From Artocarpus heterophyllus (Eukaryota > Streptophyta > Magnoliopsida > Rosales > Moraceae), in the NCBI GenBank assembly GCA_025403435.1, contig CM046353.1, positions 14,928,836-14,992,835 of the forward strand: a stretch of DNA of 64,000 bases, read 5' to 3'. A program made the position numbers and the translations under genes. Positions 34,630-47,413 of this stretch are shown piece after piece. The notes beneath the pieces were generated by a model that was not told where the DNA came from, made no database searches, and saw nothing but the letters and a program-made list of their open reading frames with translations. Positions within the stretch are counted from its first letter, which is position 1. Each line of letters opens with the position of its first letter.

Positions 34630-36400
34630 TGATAACTTAATAGAAATAGAGCTATTAATGCGCTTTAATGCACATGTTCATGCTATGTTCTTGTTATTAT
34701 TATTCAGTTTTATTTAGTTTTGCTTATTTGTTATATTTATTTTTTGCTAATTTTATTATTTTGGATTTTATTTTAATTGAATTTATTGTTGTTGTTACTA
34801 TTATTACTACTACTACTACTATTCCATCCATTTATTTTATTTTATCCTTATTTGTGTAGATTTATTGGACATTAGGACAAATATGAAAATTTAAAGGCAA
34901 AATTGGGAAAAATTAATGAAAAATTCAAATTTTGGATGTGCCCAAATCCACCACTTGCGCGAAAATTGAGCAGAAGCCGGCTCGCAACACGGGCCATTAG
35001 ATCACGTTTGTAGCATACCAGATCAGCATGTGGAGCCCAGTGCCAACAAGAGTGAGTGGCAGTCAGCAATAGTAGCCTGTAGACCATCTAGCACACGACA
35101 CGTGTCCAAAGCTGTAGGTACACTATCTATCTCCACTCGAGATTAGGTGCTTCGTGCCTTAAGTTGGCTCCCGTGTGTCGCTGATTTGGCCTAGCCAAGA
35201 TCCACCACATCGTTCACCAAGCTCAGTTTCCTACTCATCTTTTGCTATGTGACGCACTTCACCACTGCCCTAGCTAGGCTGCACCCTTTTTGAGCATGTT
35301 GGAAGCTATTTTGAAGGGGAATCATGCCCATTTTAAAGGAAGAGCTCCATTCTTGGAGCTGAAGCTATAGTACCTGCGAAGCTGAAGAGCTCCATGGTTT
35401 TTGGAGCTGATTTCAAAATCCAAAGAGAGAAAACGAAAAAATATATATTAATAAATATTTAGTTTAGTTTTATTTTAATTTTTGGTTTTAGTTTTTAGCT
35501 TTACATTTTATTGTTTTTTTGATGCACCATTGAAGAGAATTTTGGAGCTTTATAGAGAAAGAAGAAGAAGATTTAGGAAGATAGAATTTTAGAGTTCATG
35601 ACACCTCCACCTTGGTGATTTCTTTCCCATTTTCATTTTTTAAATCTTTATATAATCTAAAAATACTTGATTATTGGTGTTGCTTAATTTTGTTTCTGAT
35701 TATGGTTTGATTTTAGTTGTTCTAAGGATTTTTATTTAGCTTATTTATGTTTCTTTGATTTTCCAACTACTCATATTAATTGTGTTTGTCTAAATTGTAT
35801 TGAATAATTACTCTATGTGACATTATTACTTCTAGTTGAATGATCACCGATTAGTCGATTAGGAAGCCATGAATTGCGACTGAGAAGGGGATTTATGTGC
35901 TGGGCCAATTATAGAATTTCGTAAACTTAGTGGGATAGGATATACCCACTATGATTATGTAGCCATTAGTGAAATTTTAGAACCTCACAAGTTCTAATTA
36001 GTAGACATAGGAATATAGTTTATTAATTAACATGGAATATTTCCAATTGACTCGTGCTAGGGGGTTTTTAGAGAGTTTAGGAAGTTTCAGTTTTTATTCA
36101 ATTAGACAACATGATTAAGGTAGTTAATGGATGCTTAGTGACATGATTAAGGGAAATTGAATCCCTAGAGTATTTTCTTTCATTTCATTTTATTTCATTA
36201 GTTTCATTTAGTTCATTTAAATTTTTAATTTAATTTTAGTTTTTCTTTTTATTTTTAATTGATTATTCAAATAATCTTAGACTTAAGACGATTTTGGTGA
36301 TTAATGAAAATTAAACGCCATCTCCATGGAATGATATCCATACTCTTAGTATACTTTATTACCTATACGATTCTATGCACTTGTAGATACTAATACAACA
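34630..36400 (+). repeat. 3' LTR of the Athila/Tat-like element
   Basis: 1771 bp, colinear with 27362-29117 from tgataac to aatacaaca, with many substitutions and small indels. Confidence 0.87.
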
Positions 36401-36405
36401 CATAC

Positions 36406-38096
36406 ACACAGGAAAGATCTCTGCGTGTGGAGCTAATCACAGATAACAAGGGAAAGGAATAAATTGTTTTAATAATTAAATACGTGATATTTGATTTAAA
36501 CCAAAAAAAAGAAAAGAAGAAGAAGCTTTTAGAATTAACTGGGTATCTCACTTTGTAAATAGGTGGCACCTCTCTTGTTTAAGGGTTGTTCTTTTTTTGC
36601 TGCAAAATTTTTGCCAACCCTTTTTGTGTAGCTGAATTTCTAAAGAGCGAAAGGGAAAAAAGTCCTTTTATTTTTATTCTCGCTTTATGTGTTGAGATTA
36701 TTAGGAGACAAATTTGATGAGTGATTTAATAAAAACCTTAATTCATTCTATGCCCACCTATTCATCCATATGGTGACAAAGACGAGGCGAGGAAGATTTT
36801 AGCTTCATAGAAAATTACCCGTTGAATATTTCCTCCTAGTCTTCAACCTGTGGGTATGTAATATTTATATACATGTACTAAATGTTAAACTAATATAATC
36901 TAATATGTTGTATTCAAAATTTTTATGAAAATTTTCGTTATATATGAACTATCTTTCATTATGTTGCTGCTATTTTTATCTAAACTGTTTTAGAAAACTT
37001 AGAACTCTTATTGTTATTTTTTTTTTGGTATATTAATATGCTTATAATTTATAATTTCTATTGACTCTTATTTTGTGAAATTAAGGCTCCTTCCAGAATA
37101 ACATATTGTACATGTCACTTGTTGCAAAACTACTACAAAAACAACAAACACATTTTTTTTTCTTCGGAGCCACATTTGCCACCCATATTATACCTGACGT
37201 GCACTCCAAATTATCTTCTACGATAGTTTAAAACCTAACTTACACAACTTTGACTTTGACGATATCTGAATCATACATTATCATAACTTTCGATGATGGT
37301 TAAAAACTGCCGTTAAATCTCCTGTTATTTTTGTATGTGGTTAATCTTATTCAAGAAATGTTTTAGATTTATGGGGGCTCGTAGCCTAACACCACACTAG
37401 AGGTGCCTTGAAGGCATTTCTTGAGTGCTTAATACTACTGGTATTTTTTTTTTTCTTTTTCGTAGTTCTTTCTTTATTCTGCCCTAAAAACGTGCTCCGG
37501 TGAGAAGAGATGATATGATGATCTCAGTAAAAAAAGGGGCAAAATGTTAGAATAGGGCCTTTGACTTTCTGTATTTATTTATTTATCTCGCAACTACTTT
37601 TTTAAGATATAAAGTGAAAGAAAAATAAAGAAGGGAACCCGCCAAACCAGACCTCCGATCTCTTGTCCCAAGAATTAAATCAAAACAAAAAGTTCACTAA
37701 CAATAAGTGATAAATAAATAAACATCACGTGGGACCACTCTAATCTTTTTTTGTCATGAAAATTGCTCAAGATTTTACTGGTATTAAGCATCAAAATTAA
37801 TAAAACGTTAAGTAAGCTTCATTTGTAGGTTTCAACTGTAGGACTCATATTCTATTAAAGTATTGAGCTCTATATCACTCATGTTCTCTACAATTATTTT
37901 CTGGTAATGGCAGTGGGCATGCATGAACATTGTTTAGCCTCCACGGACCAGTAGGATTGTTCTTGTTCTTTGATTCAGAGGATATTGCTTCACCGCATAA
38001 GTAGTTGTGGGCATGTGGTCATCCTTGGATAGCTATGAATTACATTTCATTCACTTTCTCATACGAATTATGATTTGAGTACATGTACTATCAAGT
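36406..38096. other. Intergenic DNA, no gene seen
   Basis: AT-rich with only short ORFs; no element ends recognised. Confidence 0.4.
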
Positions 38097-38109
38097 ACAC
38101 ATTTGTCCT

Positions 38110-38402
38110 GCCACCGTGGCTTGTCGTGTAGTGGTTAAGGAACATCAGCCAAAGCTTCCCAATATTTCCAACATAGGTTTGATTCTTTGCCTGACTCACT
38201 GACGCCTTGATTACTACTAGTATACCAACGGCTGAAATTGGGTGTCTGAACCCTGTGTTATAAACATCATGGACCTTTGAGTTCTCAAAATTTGGCGGAC
38301 CCCTTCCACTCCATGATGATCCTTGGGACTACTAATATGTCGAAGGAGATGAGAACATGAGGTGCACTACCTGATCTCCTTTTTATTCAACAAAAAAAAA
38401 AA
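38110..38402 (+). mobile_element. tRNA-derived SINE
   Basis: The head has an RNA polymerase III A-box-like segment (tgtagtggttaagg, about 38127-38140) and a B-box-like segment (ggtttgattctttg, about 38177-38190). The body is ~290 bp and the tail is an A run ending at 38402. It is flanked by 13-bp near-direct repeats acacatttgtcct (38097-38109) and acacatttttctt (38403-38415), as expected for LINE-mediated insertion. Confidence 0.85.
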
Positions 38403-38415
38403 ACACATTTTTCTT

Positions 38416-39360
38416 TAGATAAAAAATGTGCACACATTTGTCTCTTGCATATATTGTTTGATTAGAGGGAAACTTGTTCAAGATCACAATGAAGGTCTGG
38501 AAAGCATACTACGTTGGCATGCTACGGTGAGTAAAATATGTTATTCGGCTCTTTAGTAGTGGCATTAAATGTTGAAACCAAAATACATGATAAAAATTCC
38601 CTAAGAAAATACATAACAAAAATATTACTAGCTATCATATATAAATGTTTATTTGTTTATGGTTCCCCTTAAATCAATAATTATTTTATATAAAAAAGGG
38701 GAATAACTTTTGTGCTTCAGCCATTAATTGAATCAATCCAATAGAACAAATTAACTCTCTTATCACTTAGTTCAAATCCAATAATTTAAAGTTAGTCCAC
38801 ATGACCAATTTTTTTACTTACACATCACAAACATATATTTTATTTTGCTTCTTTTTATTTTCTTTTGTTTCTAAACTTTCTACTAATACGTTTAAACTTT
38901 TCTACATGCTCTCTTTAGTTGTCCATAGCTTCAATAATATAAAAAATTAGCTTATGTACCAAAATATGTGAACTTACGTAACATCATGCAGATTTGCGAA
39001 CCTTTTATATGAATAAATTAATAATATTTTTAATTTATATTCCATTTGTTAAATTTATGATATTTTATTGAAATATGCACCATAGAATATTTTAGGTTGA
39101 TTGCATTTTATTTTATTATTTTTGAGTTTTATACGAAATAGGTATAGAGAAGTATTTGATTTAAATTTATGTTTTTTCTAAATTTTTTTTATTTCTTTAA
39201 AAATTTTCTTTTTGTTTATTCCAAATGTCAAGTTGGAGCTGTCAAATTATACATTGTGATAGCATACATATACAATCAAAAAAGAAAAACAATACTTTGT
39301 ATTTTTTTCTCTCAAATACAAAATGTTTTGGTTGTTGAGGAGGACTCGGGATTTCCTTGA
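38416..39360. other. AT-rich intergenic DNA, no gene seen
   Basis: No domain-bearing ORF and no element ends. Confidence 0.4.
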
Positions 39361-40020
39361 AAAAGGGCTGAGCTAAACAGGCCAGAGAGTGTGTGGCCCA
39401 TCTTTAGTCGAATTTTTAGGCTTAAACTGGAATCAGGTTAGGTCGGACCAGCCCGATTAGATATTTTTTAAAAATTATTTTGAAATCTCCTTGTAAAAAT
39501 TGAGATATTTAGAGAAAATGCTACAAAAAAAAATTAGTGGATTGAACTTTGTCACATCTTAAAAAAGTTTTGCATTCACTACCACGCTATTTAACAAAAT
39601 TACTTGGTTAGACAATTATATCATCTTGATCAACAAGCATTTTAACGAAAAAGAAAACATAAGAGTTTAATTGATGTGAAATGATGAAGATCTCATCTTC
39701 AAAGGTTCTATAAGTTTGATCTCAAGGGTTTATTTGGTATTTTAAATATATTAGATGATATGATTGTAGCATTCTTTGCAAGTATTTTTTTTGTGGCATA
39801 AATCAATCTAAGCCTCGAATTTGTGGTATTTTTATAAAGACCCTATAAAAATTTAGGCAGTATGGCCCTAGGTCCATGCAAGCTTCTAGACAGGCTAGGC
39901 CTCCCTTTTCATGCCAGGCTAGGCCTCCCTTTTCATTAATCGGGCTAGCTTGATTTTTTCTTTTGGCTTGTGTGGGCAGAGCCAAGCCGAACAGTCTGAA
40001 TTGACACCTCTAATGGGGAG
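39361..40020. repeat. Repeat-like DNA with a 24-bp tandem duplication
   Basis: gggctgagctaaacaggcc near the left and the reverse-facing gccaagccgaacagtctg near the right resemble ends of a common plant repeat. ggctaggcctcccttttcat occurs twice in tandem (about 39893-39937). An inner pair, atgctacaaaaaaaa and tttttttgtggca, suggests a smaller element inside. Family unknown. Confidence 0.35.
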
Positions 40021-40324
40021 AGCGAACAACTAAAGTAATAAATTCAAGCACATCTACATTGATACCCATAGTTTCTCCCCTGGCTCACTCGAATAACTCT
40101 TATATTATTGTAAAGACTATAAAAAATATATATATATACACAAAGTTGAAAAAGATAAGATGTAAAAAAAGAAAAGACCCAATGGCTCACAACTAAAAAC
40201 TAATAAAAAAAGAGAAAATTATATGTTATGTCACGCTTTTAAGAAAGTATGTTTGTTCATGTCACACTTAAAAAAAATTATATCACACTACCACTTATAT
40301 TACATCTTTAAATTGTGCCACACT

Positions 40325-40852
40325 CACTACAAAAAAAACTACATTTAACGACATATTATTTACGACATGTAGTTTTTAAATGTCGTTGAAAAATACATAC
40401 AACGACATCTCCAACAAACATGTCGTTAATAACATTTGAAATAATAATTAACGACATCTATATAGATGCCGTGTTAAAGGTCTCCTTTTAACGACAATAG
40501 TTTAGTGTCGTTAAAGTATTTAACGACAAGTAGGAGATGTCGTCAAAGCCTTGGAGATTCCACGACACCCCTTATAGACGACATCTTGACCAATGTCGTC
40601 TATAAGGGGTGTCGTAGAATCTCCAAGGCTTTGACGACATCTCCTACTTGTCGTTAAATAATTTAACGACACTAAACTATTGTCGTTAAAAGGAGACCTT
40701 TATTACGACATCTATATAGATGTCGTTAATTATTGTTTCAAATGTCATTAATGACATCGTTGTTGGAGATGTCGTTGTATGTATTTTTCAACGACATTCA
40801 AAAACTATATGTCGTAAATAATATGTCGTTGAATGTAGTTTTTCTTGTAGTG
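40325..40852. mobile_element. 528-bp CACTA-type palindromic (foldback) element
   Basis: Starts cactacaaaaaaaactacat and ends atgtagtttttcttgtagtg. Flanked by act on both sides (40322-40324 and 40853-40855), the CACTA 3-bp duplication. The two halves are near-perfect reverse complements around a centre near 40588, with roughly 94 percent identity by eye. The only loop is a few bases between gacgacat and atgtcgtc. The arms contain many copies of aacgacat. There is no coding content, so mobility would depend on an autonomous CACTA elsewhere. Confidence 0.93.
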
Positions 40853-40860
40853 ACTTTTAC

Positions 40861-41026
40861 CCTATGTTTGGCAAATGAGTTTAAATTCACAAGTTTAAAT
40901 CGTTCACAATATAAAACTCTTACATGCTATAATATAAAGCAAAAGTATGCTATAATGTAAAGCTCTCAAATAATATAGTGTTTGAACTCATTTTTTGAGT
41001 TCAAACTCATTTGTCAAACATCCTAT
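40861..41026. mobile_element. Small MITE adjacent to the palindrome
   Basis: tatgtttggcaaatgagttt at the left is mirrored by gaactcatttgtcaaacat-like sequence at the right. An internal hairpin tttgaactca / tgagttcaaa lies at 40981-41005. It begins five bases after the target duplication of the preceding element. Confidence 0.65.
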
Positions 41027-41161
41027 TAAATATGTGGGAAATTGGTAAAAAAAAAAAGAAAGATAAGTTTTAAAAGATGACATTTATGAAAATTCACCCC
41101 CTTTCCTTATAAGTATTCCATAAATTTAAGGATTGGATTGATTTATGCAAGACATATATAT

Positions 41162-41162
<1 letters not shown>

Positions 41163-41203
<41 letters not shown>
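41163..41203. repeat. (TA)n microsatellite
   Basis: About 20 TA units, uninterrupted. Confidence 0.9.
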
Positions 41204-41206
<3 letters not shown>

Positions 41207-41209
41207 CAA

Positions 41210-42573
41210 AGGATGCTATGACCATGTCACCATACTATATTTGAAATAATAAAAATACATCCGACTGATATCTTGTATCCTTGTGGTTATTAGCCGGTAT
41301 TCATTATCTACCATAGATTTTTGGAAATTTATCCCTTTAATTTAATTATTGATGGAAAAAACACGTGAAATATATGAAAATATGAATTTGAGGGCATTTT
41401 AGGAAAAGTAGTAATAGATATGATATTTAGGTATTTTTAAGGGGTTTGTAGCAGCTGTTTTCCCCCAATTCTTTTAGTTTTAAAACAAAACTCTAAATTG
41501 AGGTTGCATTCCTTAAAACAAAAAAAAAAAAAAAGAGAAAGAAAGAAAGAAAGAAACCCTAATTTTGTTCCAAACGTTGTCAATCCACCGCACCGCGCTC
41601 ATTATGCACAATCGTCATCGACACCACCCCCATCACTGGCCTAAGAAAATCAGAACATGCTTACTTACATTGACATGTCTAAAGTCAGGCCTATTTGTCA
41701 CCCTAAAGGTTGCAGTGAATCCTAATATATGCCCTATCGCTCCGCCATTCCCCTACTAGAAATACAAGTATTGTTCATCTTAAACAACCTCATTGACCAA
41801 GACCTTGACACTCTAGAGTCGAGTTCCCATCAAATCCGCTGCGAACAACAACATAATAGGCACGACTCCTCCCTTGCGTGCTTCCTTCCATCACGCCTCC
41901 GCCACTTGTTTCACTCACCGCCTGCACCAATTTATCCAAAATTTCACGATCGAATAAACTGCCCTAGTAATATGTTCAGTCCCACTGAAAAATGTTGTCT
42001 AAGCTGCTCAAAGGAATGTGATTTATTTGAATGATGCCTACCATTAATCAACCCAACATTTGGCCAACCTACCATTCCATCAAGGTATGCCTGTCGTCCA
42101 CCAATTGTCTGCCTAGTGATTGTTTCTTGCAAGCGGCCAAAAGTGGTACCATTGTCAGGCCGAAAGACCAAGGCCAATGTTAGGTTGGGCTAGCAAAACA
42201 AGATGGTGATCAGGAACGAGATCTAAGTGGATTAAGTGAAAATGAGTTCAAAAATTTTATAGGGACCTATTTGCAAATATTTTTAAAAGAAAGGGTCAAA
42301 TTTTAATTTAAAAAATTGAAATGCAATTTTGGGTTTACAAAAATTACATTCTTACCTTAAAACTTAAAAAATTCAAAGTTTGACACCAATTTTTGAAAAT
42401 CTTTGCAAAAAGGCCCTTGTTGATCACTCCTAACCTTTTTGCTCTTGAGCTCATTAGAGCCATACCATTTCCAGGAAATATCTTCTCTGTTCTTATGTAT
42501 AATTAATCTTTTGAAAGTAGATGCAAAACTCAGATTAAATTTGCTTAGAATTTTGATTAATTTTCTAGCTTTT

Positions 42574-42610
<37 letters not shown>

Positions 42611-42888
42611 AAAACAATCAATACAAGTCATTTTCTAGCTTTTCTTGAAAAAAACTGTCTTGTCAAAATCAATGCAAGGCCCCCTTAGGCATATCCATGC
42701 ATACAGGGTACATGTTGGTATAATTGTTCTCATTTGACGGGTAACACTAATGTAAATTCAAAAAAGCTACTGAAAATCTAGCTTATTAGAAGTGGACTGC
42801 TCAATATTATTATCATTTAGATACGACATACACATGGATCAAACAATACAAATTTGAAGAGAATTTTTTAAATTCGTGATGTCTTAAT
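41210..42888. other. Intergenic DNA, no recognised gene
   Basis: 41565-42180 is more GC-rich and yields overlapping ORFs on both strands, none with a domain I recognise. It follows a poly-A/gaaa run (41519-41555). A TA run lies at 42577-42606. Confidence 0.4.
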
Positions 42889-42891
42889 TTA

Positions 42892-43053
<162 letters not shown>

Positions 43054-43757
43054 CTAGGCACTAGTTTCACAGGTACATTAATAAAAGGGTTATCTACTTT
43101 TTTATACTTGTGGCATTGTTTTAGGTTTATTAAAAAATTATAGTTTTAGTTATTATTTTATCGAATGTATATCTTCACATTTGATTTAATATATAAATCA
43201 ATACCTTTTCACTATTAACCCTCAATTTTTATATAAAAATATCCAAAATATCCTCAAATGAAAAAGTGAAACAACAAAAAAAACTTTTAAAAATCCTTAA
43301 ACTAAAGGATTTGACCTCAAAAATATTCAAAAATACTCTCAATTGGGATTTTTTATGTGCTTTTGTTTTTTATTTCCTTCTACTTTTTTACAGTTTTAGT
43401 TTTTTTTTTCTTTTTTAAGAATAATTTGGTCAATTAAATATCCAAATCAATTTTTGACAAAAATAAGATATAGATTAATATATTAACTTAATTTGAAGGT
43501 AAAAACAATCAATTAGGAAGCAATATAATTTCATGTCTAATGCCATTTTATGTATGTTTACGTGTATGTTAATATCTTAATTACATGTGCGTGTCTATAT
43601 AACATATAGAGATTTACCTCAAAATGGGGAGAGATGACCCCCCTCTAAAGATGAACAGATCCCAAATGCTTTAAACTTGAATCAGGTTCGACTACCTCCC
43701 CCTTCTCTCAAAGCTGAATAGCTGACTCACATCTGTCCGTCTGATGCAATTCTGATT

Positions 43758-43762
<5 letters not shown>

Positions 43763-43814
<52 letters not shown>
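43763..43814. repeat. (CT)n(TA)n compound microsatellite in phytoglobin intron 2
   Basis: About 15 CT units run into about 11 TA units, some 20-30 bp upstream of exon 3 as transcribed. The transcribed strand order is TA then GA, so it is not a polypyrimidine tract. Confidence 0.9.
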
Positions 43815-43934
43815 GCGCCTTGCCCTTGTCAAACTATGTTAACAAGATAAAAAAAAAAAATATTCAAGAATTTACACTAGAGTCACAATTAATGTGTGTA
43901 TATACATATAGGTTATATGCACATACACAAGATT

Positions 43935-44320
43935 AAGTGCATTGGTGTACATGAACTTCCAGTGTGTGGTAACTTAGGACTCTTAACGTTCAATTTTGAC
44001 ATATAAGATCTTAAATTTTTAAATTTGTTACAATTATGATCCAACAGCTAACAAACATTAACTAATAAGCGAAAATTACTCAAGATTTTTTCACAAAAAG
44101 GCACTGAACTTTTTGATAGTAAGTCGTATCTTGAACATTTTAAATTTTGAAATTTCAAACTTTAATCACTGTCCATTAATTGATGTTAGTTATTGATTAG
44201 ACTGTATCGTTAAGGATTGTAAAGTTTAGGGTCCTAAATGTCAAATTAAAAGTTTAAGGTGCAACATACAAAATATGATAAATTTAAGGTGCATTTGTAC
44301 AATTTACCCAACATGCGTAT
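43935..44320. mobile_element. MITE-like inverted-repeat insertion in phytoglobin intron 2
   Basis: The left (gcattggtgtacatgaactt, then caattttgacat) is mirrored by the right (atgtcaaattaaaagtttaa, then gtgcatttgtacaat). The centre contains opposed aaactttaat / aaagtttaggg phrases. No coding content; ends approximate. Confidence 0.5.
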
Positions 44321-44669
44321 ATACTTTTTGTTAGTAATTATTAATCTTTAAAAGCTGTAAAAATAAACTTTTAATTAAAATTTTATGAAAGTGTCAATAT
44401 TGTAATGATTTTAAAAAAATTAATGTGTCAATTAATAGAAATAAAATATCAAAATTCGATTTAGTATATTACAAAAAAAAAAAAAAAGCAGCATTGTTTA
44501 GAAGAGTAATTATTTTTATGTAAAAGTTAAAATTTGACATTAACACACAAATTTAACAAGTGTTAAAATTTAACATTGACATACTAATTTAGCATTGTAT
44601 TAAACATGGTCAAAATGACCTAGCTATAGGACATAAGGAAAATGTTAGCTCACCATCTTGAAAACCTTA

Positions 44670-44810
<141 letters not shown>

Positions 44811-45042
44811 TTATACGACATTCTCAAAAAAAAAAAAACACTTTATATATTAACAAATAATTTTGTAGCTCTTCTTTTCACGTAGTGCTAACAGTTACCG
44901 TATGAAGAAACGAAGGCTTACATTAGCAATGTTGGGCTTCATCACCTCCCATGATTCTTTCACTAAGCTTTCTTCCTTCTCTCCAAAACCCATATTGGAA
45001 CTGATCGGATTTCTCTTCCAAGGCAAGTGATATGTATTTGGC

Positions 45043-45048
45043 TTATAG
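45043..45048 (-). promoter_or_regulatory. Possible TATA box of the phytoglobin pseudogene
   Basis: The minus strand has CACTATAAGCC about 50 bp upstream of the ATG. That would leave a 5' UTR of only ~20 nt, so a site further upstream is equally possible. Confidence 0.3.
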
Positions 45049-45209
45049 TGTATCTCACTTTGGATCTTAAGCAACTTGTCAGAGAAAGATATGCTATAAG
45101 TGGCTATAAATAGTAATAGAAAAATGGCTATAAATATGTCGTCTGTATGCATCTCGCCAAGTGTAGGCAGCAATTTGCATATAGTATGAATCTCGGCCGT
45201 ACAAACCAC

Positions 45210-45859
45210 AGCTAATTAAGACGGACAAACGATCACCGTCTATCATATCATTGTAGATATCTGTTTTAATATTACACGTGCCCTTTGGGCAATAATTTCT
45301 GTTAAGAATAACCTTTAAAAAAAAAAGAAATAAAGTGAAATCATGTGATTTTTTTTTCTTCATTTGCTTTCAACATAAAGTCGAATAGAAGAGTTTGAAT
45401 GAGACCAATTTCCTTCATTTTCTGTTGTTTTGATTCTTATAGAATGGTTAAATAAGACTAGTTTAAGATTTGCGAAGCAAAGTGAAAATTGTTCAAATTC
45501 AGAAGGAAAAGTGCGACTTGCCCTAGACTCAGAAATCCGTATGAGACTGATCCTTAATTTTATTATGGCTGTTATTTGGATGATCGTCAGAGAAGTTATT
45601 CTTCTTTAATTATTAGATGATTTTACTTGGGTTATTGGTGAATGTTATACCTCAATATTTACAAGTCAAGCTAAAGCCTCCACGTCATTAAGGAAGAAGT
45701 TAAAACCTTAAGTTTCTTGTTTTAATTTTAAGTCATTTAAGAGGCTCTACTCATCCTCTAAGGTCATTATGCCTCTAAAGGAAAGTATAGAGTTGAGAAT
45801 TTTAGTTAAGTATCTTAAAGGGAAGGATGAGCTCAAGGCTAAACAATGCTTAACATAAC
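45210..45859. other. Intergenic DNA upstream of the phytoglobin pseudogene
   Basis: No gene recognised; may hold the former promoter. Confidence 0.4.
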
Positions 45860-45997
45860 TATGGATGCATGCTAGTAAGCACATGTCTCTCCTCATCATG
45901 CTAGCAAAGGACATGTCCCCATCACATACTAGCAAGGGCATCCTTAATAAATAAGTATGACCATGTTCCTCCTCAACATGCCACTAAGGTCATGATC
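45860..45997. repeat. ~29-bp minisatellite, left part
   Basis: About five degenerate units of the type 'catgtctctcctcatcatgctagcaa'. It stops at the CACTA insertion point and resumes at 54812. Confidence 0.8.
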
Positions 45998-46014
45998 CAC
46001 TAGTAGAAAAAGCC

Positions 46015-46410
46015 TATTAACCATCGTGAAAAGTTTACACAATGGTTAAAAAACCATTGTAATCCAAAACAAAGCTTATGCAAAGATTTTTTACCGCTGT
46101 ATAAGGTATGTTTAAGTCTAATTTGGATGCATTTTGGGGTATCTTACATGTTGGTTTATCAAAAAACTACCGTATAAGATAGGGCTTACATGACGGTTTT
46201 TCCAAAAAACCATCATGTAATCTACTATTTTCCATGAAGGTTTCTCAACAAAACCGTTGTAGAAAATTGGCCAAAATGAAAAAAGAAGCCGAATTCTAGG
46301 ATTACACTATGAATTCTCGAAGAAACCATTGTCTACGATGACGGTTTTCGTAGAAAACTGTCGTGTAAGCTACTGACAACAGTTGTTTATAGAAATTGTC
46401 GTGAAAATTG
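46015..46410. repeat. CACTA subterminal repeat array, left
   Basis: Repeated motifs such as cttacatgacggtttttcc and aaaaccatcatgtaatc in opposed pairs. These are probable binding sites for the CACTA DNA-binding protein (family knowledge, not shown here). Confidence 0.8.
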
Positions 46411-47413
46411 GTCAAAATAAAAAAAGGCCAAATTTTTTATTTTCCATTAGATGGCTAGTCTGTTTTTTATCTATTAATTCAAGGCCCTAATTACAAAATT
46501 ATGTATTTACATTTTACTTAAAATTTTTACAACACATGTTAAAACACAAAGTTTGCAACACATCACATATTCAAATACACAAAAATTTCTACTACTACCT
46601 AAAAACTAAGAAACCTATTTAAAAACTTTACCCACTCAATTATAACCTCAAGTAAATCATCATCGATATAAAATTCCTTTCATGTAAGCTCGACCACACC
46701 ATTATTTGCAAAAAGTGTATCTTGCATCAATGTAAAATGAAATAAGTTCATTCAATGTTGTCGAATTGTCTTGGATGCTTACAGATTTATAAACCATTTT
46801 ATCACTTTGATGATGTGTTACATCTCTCCGGTTGCAACTTTATAATCATTGAGGGCCCCAAAGATTTGTCAAAATAATGAAGGTTTAAACACAATAATGT
46901 GACATTTATATCAAACCTTAGATTACAATGGCAAATTGCACTTGCCGACCAAAAACTTTCATAAAATCTTGACGTGGTCTATTTCTAAGTGGATGCAACC
47001 AAAAAACCGTGTCCTCCCATGGTTGAATAAGTGCCAACATTCAATGCTCTACAATATTGTATGGCATGAAAATTGCTTTACCTCACGGTGTATGTTCTAA
47101 AAGAATGAAAAGAGCCATGGCACGCTCTCTAACATCATCATCATCTCTACTCCTTGCAACACTTGAGATAGCCTCTAGGGATATGAAGCCAAATTGATCA
47201 TTTATGTTTGCACGTTCATATTGTTCCGTCAAAAGAATGCGATAGAATCAATGCACAAACTTATTTTCAATAACAATACGAGTCTACTTGATTTTAAAGA
47301 GATAGAAATAGTAGTAGATTTATTACCTAAGGTACACCATTATACAACAATCTATAATTTTGTCAAAAGTGAACATAAAATAAACATTTTTGAAAGTCAC
47401 ATAGATAGGAATG
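46411..47413. other. Non-coding part of the CACTA element
   Basis: AT-rich. It probably contains the 3' end of the second CACTA gene, but no block could be read clearly below 47414. Confidence 0.4.

Larger units (their letters stand above)
27362..36400 (+). mobile_element. Athila/Tat-type LTR retrotransposon derivative, lacking gag-pol
   Basis: Two direct LTRs (27362-29117 and 34630-36400) start tgataact and end aatacaaca. Five-base flanks cacac (27357-27361) and catac (36401-36405) look like a target duplication with one change. After the left LTR comes a decayed tRNA-Asp-type primer site, and before the right LTR a polypurine tract. Internally no gag-pol is recognisable. The phrase gcgcttcttaggaagcaacc near 30117 resembles the post-pol spacer typical of Athila-like elements, so the interior seems to be a deletion derivative. 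The LTRs are clearly diverged, so the insertion is old. A CACTA element sits inside it (31603-34548). Confidence 0.85.

Noticed and set aside
38110..38200. Possible tRNA gene
   Set aside because: A- and B-box-like segments are present but no cloverleaf is possible. The poly-A tail and target duplications show a SINE.
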